Source: Carex sylvatica (lineage: Eukaryota; Streptophyta; Magnoliopsida; Poales; Cyperaceae). From it: a stretch of 64,000 nt of DNA. Position numbers and translations under genes: made by a program. The notes under the pieces are model-generated. The model was not told the DNA's origin. It saw only the letters and a program-made list of their open reading frames with translations, and did not search any database. Location of the stretch: the NCBI GenBank assembly GCA_964058845.1, contig CAXKVR010000085.1:1-64000 (forward strand), written 5' to 3'. This document shows, in pieces, positions 59,543-64,000 of the stretch (positions within the stretch are counted from its first letter, which is position 1; every line of letters starts with the position of its first letter).

Positions 59543-59847
59543 ATGTCGGTCCAAGATTATTTGCCACTTACGAAAAGACTGAGAAGGCCCGTCGCTGATC
59601 CACAACAAATTCATATTACCACAGACAGTGATGCTAGTTTGGATGTGTGGGTAAAATTTCCTAATTTGATATTTTATTGATTTTTAATTCTTTAATAACA
59701 TGAAATATGCAAGAACAACCTTACCTTGGTATCCAATCACATAGATTTTATTTTTTGAAGATTTGCATCCATTCAATACTTGTTAGGAGAAATGCAAGAA
59801 GAACAAGGGATTGGGTATTAGCTAGAGCAAAGCCAAATGCCAACTAA
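59543..59847 (+). CDS. Candidate two-exon gene for a 64-residue basic protein
   Basis: The ATG at 59,543 follows a TTTCAG acceptor. Exon 1 (59,543-59,650) gives MSVQDYLPLTKRLRRPVADP and continues to DVW, then GTAAAA. A 110-bp AT-rich intron ends TTTTTTGAAG at 59,760. Exon 2 (59,761-59,847) keeps the frame and reads ICIHSILVRRNARRTRDWVL with a short basic end before TAA. The product is 64 residues and rich in arginine. I do not recognise it. GT-AG borders with matching phase are the only evidence; it may be a decayed gene or chance. Confidence 0.3.
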
Positions 59848-60446
59848 GAAGCTGATTCCCCGAACTGTACTAAGGGAAGGCACCTGACTGAATAAATTAG
59901 TATTTTTTTAAATAAGTTGCTACATGTACACAAAAGTGATACAATCATATCTACATTGTCAAGACTAGTCTATAGTCTGTTATTCATTGTTTCTGTTACA
60001 AGACATATATGGTTGTTAGTAATAGCTGTTAGGATAGTTAGTTACAGCTGTAACTATAAAGTTATTTATATGTTGTTATGATGTAAAACTGATGGCTATA
60101 TAAACAACTGTAACCATATTGTTTCTATTGTTGGTTTTAATAATTGTGGTAAGAACATTCAGTTTTCTGGTACAATGAACTATTGTTGTGTTTATTGGCT
60201 GTGTGTGTGATGTTGTTAGTGTTTTTTTAATAATTGTTGTAAACTATTTTTATATATTGCTTATGGCATGGATTGATATATATTATATACTGGAGTACTT
60301 GTGTATGTATATATTAATTGTTGGTTCAGAGATGGGTATGGAATGAGGACATGCATGTTTATTTTTGCTTTGCTAGCTGTGTTTTAAAAATGACTAAGCT
60401 AGCCTGTAATTCGAGAATTAATAGTAAAAAATAATAATAAGGTTCG
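59848..60446. other. AT-rich spacer left of the globulin pseudogene
   Basis: No coding motif was seen. The duplicated globulin block begins abruptly at about 60,447, so a deletion or duplication breakpoint lies here. Confidence 0.5.
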
Positions 60447-62242
60447 AACATAAATCAAGCTATGAGCATTGATGTTCCAATGTGGGGCCACAACGGAGTT
60501 CTACAAATACAAAAAATATTTCAGTTAGTTCGCACAAATTTAGTTGCTCATTGCTTAATACACAAAAAGGTTTTTTAGAATTACCCTTCTCAAAACAACC
60601 CGGTTGGCACTCATTTGGACGTTGTTAAGGATGGGCAACTTCTGGCCGTTGAGTATTGTGATTAATTCTTCCACTACGAGGGTTGTAGATATCAGCACGG
60701 GGTGGATCGTTAATGTTCAGCCTTATTCTCATAGTGCAGAAGTTCTCGTCCAAACCATTGGTATAGTTTCCCCTCCATTGATATCTTTCCCCGTAAAACT
60801 CTTCCTGTTGTTGTTGTTTTTGCTCATCTTGAATTCTAGATGGTCTAAGCAATTGAAGCCCTTGCGGTACATGCACTATTTTGCCTCGCTCATCATTTTG
60901 AGTCTGGAGCTAGCCTTCTCACAAGCTCTTGATTTACTCCAAGAGCCTCAGCCAAAAATCGAGTGTCAAATCCAGTTAGGATATTTCCTGATTGTTGCTC
61001 GGTTTCATAGGATTGTTCTCCCCTCTGGTGCCTTCCGGCCAGCAAGAACTCCTGATTCAATTTAAAGATGTATATAAATTGGAGATTTATTCTACAACAT
61101 GAAGATGCAATCAATTTTGTCCAACAATTATGTTATGCGATAAATCAAACTTATGTTACATCTCATACCCTGCGTCTCGGCTCAAGCTGATTGGCGCTAT
61201 TGCTTATGTCAGACACAGTAACTGCAACTGCAGGGACATCACCAGAATCGTAGAACCAGTGTGTAACTCCTGCTGGTAAAGCAACAACATCTCCCTCACG
61301 AACACGCTGAACTTTCTGGTGTTCATCCCAAGGCCTCTGACCCTGAGCTTGCCCTTCCTGTCTAGACTGCTCAAACTGTTGCTGGAATGATTGGTAACTT
61401 TCTGGGCACCCAGAATATACAAATCCCATTAGGCATCTTCCTGCAAATTATGTTAAACTTAATCATGTCGAATATAGTTTATATTATATCGGAATGGTAC
61501 GCAAATAAGTGCTTTGATTTGAAATATGATGTCTATGTCTTTGAGAACCCAATTGTACCTTGTTTTATGTAGACAAGAGAAGGTGCATTAGAGTAGGCAG
61601 GTAAGCGAAGGCCTCTAGGCTCGATTATGCGGCGTCTAGTAGATAGGCCGGTGCATCGAAGCTGTTCATTGTTCTCATCATAGTATTCAGTGACACCTGC
61701 CTCATGTTGCACCCTCCTTGATGTTTCGAGTGCTTCACGCCTCTCGAATCGACATGCCCTCTGGCCAATGCCGAACCCTCGTGAGGTATGCCATGGGCTC
61801 TGATCACCAATGCCAAATTGAGCTGCGCATCCATGAAACAAAATCAAAAGGTATTAGAAAGTAATAAACTTAATTATTGGTCAAATGTATTAGTTAATTG
61901 ATGGAATCCTCTAGAATTGTCATGAATGTATTGGAGTTCTCTAGAAGTCATGTTATAGTCTTTTAGGATGTCTTGAAAGATTAAAAACGTGTACAAGAAA
62001 AAGGGAGAGTTAATGAGAGATTTAAATGTTATTTAGTGATAGTTGAGTGTGTAGAAAATTACTATGAGTCTATATAATGTGTATGAAATATTTTGCATGT
62101 AAGAGAGCAAGAGAATATTAATAATATAAATTATATTTCTGTCATTGAGTGTTCTCTCTTCCACTATTAAATATATTAATTTTTTATCAAATACTAACAA
62201 AAGGCAAACTGAAAAAGAAAGAAAGACGGTGGAAGTAGCCAT
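60447..62242 (-). pseudogene. 11S globulin pseudogene (duplicate of the 35-37 kb gene)
   Basis: Exon remnants: exon 1 at 61,559-62,242 (331 coding bases once the insertion and its 5-bp duplication are removed, identical in length to the intact copy), exon 2 at 61,169-61,440 (272), exon 3 at 60,585-61,051 (467 instead of 465), and exon 4 at 60,447-60,500 (18 codons, ending SLIYV). The start MATSTVFLSFSVCLLL is followed by a solo LTR that interrupts the signal peptide. Exon 3 carries CTAG inserted near 60,911 and AATT inserted near 60,665, plus a 6-bp loss near 60,773, so the frame is lost. The 3' 400 bp of coding sequence are missing. Splice sites and TATA box remain. It cannot give a storage protein. 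Confidence 0.92.
61852..62199 (-). mobile_element. Solo copia-type LTR in the globulin signal-peptide exon
   Basis: 348 bp, reading TGTTAGTATTTGATAAAAAA to TTACTTTCTAATA on the minus strand. It is flanked on the plus strand by AAAGG at 61,847-61,851 and 62,200-62,204, a perfect 5-bp target-site duplication. The intact gene at 35-37 kb has a single AAAGG at the same place. Inside is a TATA-like ATTATATAG and no ORF of note. One LTR with no internal part means unequal recombination removed the rest. Confidence 0.88.
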
Positions 62243-62312
62243 ATCTAATCTCTCAGTAGAAGATTAGTGGCTAAATTGATTACTTGGTGAAGATAAAAGC
62301 AGGGCTCGTTGG

Positions 62313-62517
62313 TATTTATAAGTGAAAAAAGTGCTTTGTTTTGGATATATTCAGAGAGGTTGGTAAGGTGAGGACAAATGACTTTAACAGAATTATATTG
62401 TCGGTGATGATTATTATAAAAATCAACAATTCTCCGCGTATTTTTCTAATGAAAAAACAAAGAAACATTGATCATTTCAGATATAAGCTTCCTAAATAAT
62501 GCGGAGAATTCCACGTG
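62313..62517 (-). promoter_or_regulatory. Promoter remnant of the globulin pseudogene (TATA and G-box)
   Basis: TTATAAATA at 62,313-62,321 and CACGTG at 62,512-62,517 are both kept from the parent promoter, so transcription may still start here. Confidence 0.5.
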
Positions 62518-62600
62518 TCCTTCTTTATCAAGAAAATTACGAAAAGCTATTCTGAAAGTTTCAATCTTTCTAAAAAACTTGTGGAAAGGCTAATCTTTAG

Positions 62601-62726
62601 AAGATAGAAGAAGCAAACGGCCGCAAGATCACCTTCTACGAGCGCTTTCCTGGCCTCATCAAGAAGGCTTATGAGCTAGAAGTTGTTGAATTAATTTCTT
62701 CAATTATGCAGATGTTGTTGCAATAG
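62601..62726 (+). pseudogene. MADS-box domain fragment
   Basis: A 41-codon frame just right of the duplicated block reads KIEEANGRKITFYERFPGLI followed by KKAYELEVV. This matches the first ~35 residues of the MADS DNA-binding domain (K-I-E...R.VTF.KR..GLIKKAYEL). The RR of SKRRNG and the LCDAEV part that follows are lost; the frame goes on into unrelated residues and stops at 62,724. No other MADS exon is visible. A broken fragment, perhaps brought in at the duplication breakpoint. Confidence 0.55.
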
Positions 62727-62842
62727 CAAGAACAGATGTTGTTGAATTAATTTCTTTAGTTATAATATTTTTTATAAGAAACTGGTGTATTTGAGAAAAT
62801 TGTACAATTTACATACCAGTCAGACAACTTGATGTAATTTGT

Positions 62843-62989
62843 GAGAACTAGTATTTGGTCTAGTGGCAAAGACACATGACCTCTATGTGAGAGGTCATGA
62901 GTTCGAAACCCGAATGGAGGAAATCATTTGTTATAATAACAAAGGTATTAAATAGTTGGGTAGCTTGACCTCCAACCTTTACTCAAAAA
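62843..62989 (+). mobile_element. tRNA-derived SINE, full length, with 17-bp target duplication
   Basis: About 147 bp. It holds a pol III A-box-like TGGTCTAGTGG (62,856-62,866) and B-box GAGTTCGAAACCC (62,899-62,911), then CGAATGGAGG, GGTATTAAATAGTTGGGTAG and a closing A-run. Identical 17-bp flanks (AACTTGATGTAATTTGT at 62,826-62,842 and 62,990-63,006) mark the insertion. A shorter copy lies in AGPase intron 8. Confidence 0.88.
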
Positions 62990-63006
62990 AACTTGATGTA
63001 ATTTGT

Positions 63007-63364
63007 CTGATATAGTTTATCAATTAATTTCTATTTTCTAATTATACTAGAAATCATTAATTAAATATTTCAATATTCAAACCAATTGATCCAATTATAT
63101 ATAATCCACAACAAGCCATATATTGTAAAATTAGTAAATCATTCTCACAGCCAACATTATGTCAAGCATTGACAAAAGGAATAAATTGTTGTACTATATG
63201 GTCTTCATAGTTAGTACTTATTATAAATATTTTGACTTTTTTTTCCATACCAATCCATTGGAGATGGTGTGAACAACGGGCCAGGCCGGGTCGGGCCTTG
63301 GACAATATAATGACGAACGTACGTATAAGGTAGGCACTTTTCGGAGGTAGGCCATGCATATATA
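63007..63364. other. Intergenic region before a small foldback element
   Basis: AT-rich; ORFs on the minus strand have no recognisable motif. A short GC-rich run (GGGCCAGGCCGGGTCGGGCC) lies at about 63,278-63,297, and one extra copy of the TAGGCACTTTTCG phrase lies near 63,331. Confidence 0.4.
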
Positions 63365-63500
63365 TACAACAACAAGATAGGCACTTTTCGCAAGAGAAAA
63401 AACACATTTATGACGGTACTCCGTGGCGAAAAGTACCGTCACTAATAGAAAAAGCACGTTTATGATGGTATTCTGTCGCGAAAAGTGTCTTGTTGTTGTA
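63365..63500. mobile_element. Small foldback MITE, 136 bp
   Basis: The left end TACAACAACAAGATAGGCAC continues TTTTCGC, and the right end GCGAAAAGTGTCTTGTTGTT continues GTA. They are inverted repeats apart from a 4-bp gap. Inside, a 40-50-bp sequence (AGAAAAAACACATTTATGAC and GCGAAAAGT) is repeated in direct orientation. Possible TA target duplication. Superfamily unclear; the inner motifs resemble CACTA subterminal repeats, but the CACTA termini are missing. Confidence 0.6.
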
Positions 63501-64000
63501 ACCCAACTTTAACAATTGGCCGAAGCAATAGTGTGGTGGTAGTTGAGTACTCTCTTAAAATTTATTAAAACTAGGTTTTAGTTTTAGTTTTATTTTATTT
63601 AAAAAGTTGTATGTGCTTGAATGTTTGTACGGAGTTACTACTGAAAACTTTAGCTACTTCAACAACTGGCCGAAGCAATGCTTTGATTTTTTTAAATTCT
63701 GCATCTATTTTTGTTGTAATTTTGTGTGTATCAGATTGTATATATAAAGCTACTATACAGTTATGCTGTCAAAAAATAATGTAAATTATAATTATGACAG
63801 TATATCTAATTAACGTACAAGTTATCGATCAGTTCTCTCTAAGCTGCTATACATAATTAAATATGACTTTATACTAAATTAAATACCTTTTAACTAATAG
63901 TTTTATGTACTATATATAGAGACATTGTAAACACCATTTAATTAGAGCAGTAAATTTTGATGTTTCGAAACTCTTCATTAAGCTCCTAAGGCTATAAAAG
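63501..64000. other. AT-rich window end without recognised genes
   Basis: Only short ORFs. The phrase TGGCCGAAGCAAT occurs twice, near 63,517 and 63,668. Nothing else was recognised. Confidence 0.4.

Larger units (their letters stand above)
60447..62602. repeat. Segmental duplication, copy B (11S globulin region)
   Basis: Matches 35,470-37,277 in the same orientation over exons, introns, TATA box and G-box. Extra in this copy is the 353-bp solo-LTR insertion (348 bp plus a 5-bp duplication). Homology ends at 60,447 inside exon 4 and at about 62,602 in the promoter, where a MADS-box fragment begins. Confidence 0.9.

Noticed and set aside
62856..62911. tRNA gene
   Set aside because: A- and B-boxes are present but there is no cloverleaf; the A-run and 17-bp target duplication show a SINE.

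Overview
The window looks like nuclear DNA of a flowering plant, most likely a eudicot. It is AT-rich and has short exons with GT-AG introns, seed-storage 11S globulin genes, a plastid-type ADP-glucose pyrophosphorylase (AGPase) large-subunit gene, and many plant Ty1/copia, CACTA, SINE and MITE remnants. The species cannot be fixed from the sequence. The 11S globulin reminds me most of those of amaranth and buckwheat, but that is an impression from memory. There are no bacterial operons, tRNA or rRNA genes, or CRISPR arrays.

Layout. 1-16,871: one satellite block of 81-bp and 48-bp monomers arranged in higher-order repeats, including a recent 1,674-bp tandem duplication. 16,900-20,715: remains of a plus-strand Sirevirus-like copia element (gag, then a distant polypurine region), with a broken Cys4-His-Cys3 finger gene between them. 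20,850-22,277: the end of a CACTA-like transposon carrying what looks like a captured ARF-GTPase micro-exon. 22,998-32,917: a 15-exon AGPase large-subunit gene, readable to its stop codon but disabled by a frameshift, a nonsense codon, a lost splice donor and loss of a substrate-binding motif. Its introns hold a foldback MITE, a SINE and a 3.4-kb copia element. 35,069-36,911 (minus): an apparently intact four-exon 11S globulin gene with TATA box and G-box. 37,495-38,372: a copia RT/RNase H fragment. 38,790-50,584 (minus): an 11.8-kb decayed Sirevirus-like element with 1.0-1.1-kb LTRs, an extra ORF after pol, a 92-bp tandem array and a nested 1.33-kb insertion.

51,700-60,440 has few genes: a small hydrophobic-protein gene (minus, 53,951-54,247), a second foldback MITE, a CACTA terminus, a 77-80-bp tandem array and a candidate 64-residue two-exon gene. 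60,447-62,602: a second copy of the 11S globulin region. It is a pseudogene, cut off at its 3' end, frameshifted, and interrupted in the signal-peptide exon by a 348-bp solo LTR with perfect 5-bp target-site duplications. A MADS-box fragment, a SINE with 17-bp target duplications and a small foldback element follow.

The best-supported functional locus is the 35-37 kb storage globulin. The AGPase gene, the 60-62 kb globulin and all retroelement genes are pseudogenes in this sequence. I found no clearly new multi-gene system. The most unusual signals are the bimodal satellite whose unit lengths are all multiples of three, the ARF fragment in the CACTA element, the paired 4-bp insertions in the globulin pseudogene, and the small internally repeated membrane-protein ORF with its own promoter.
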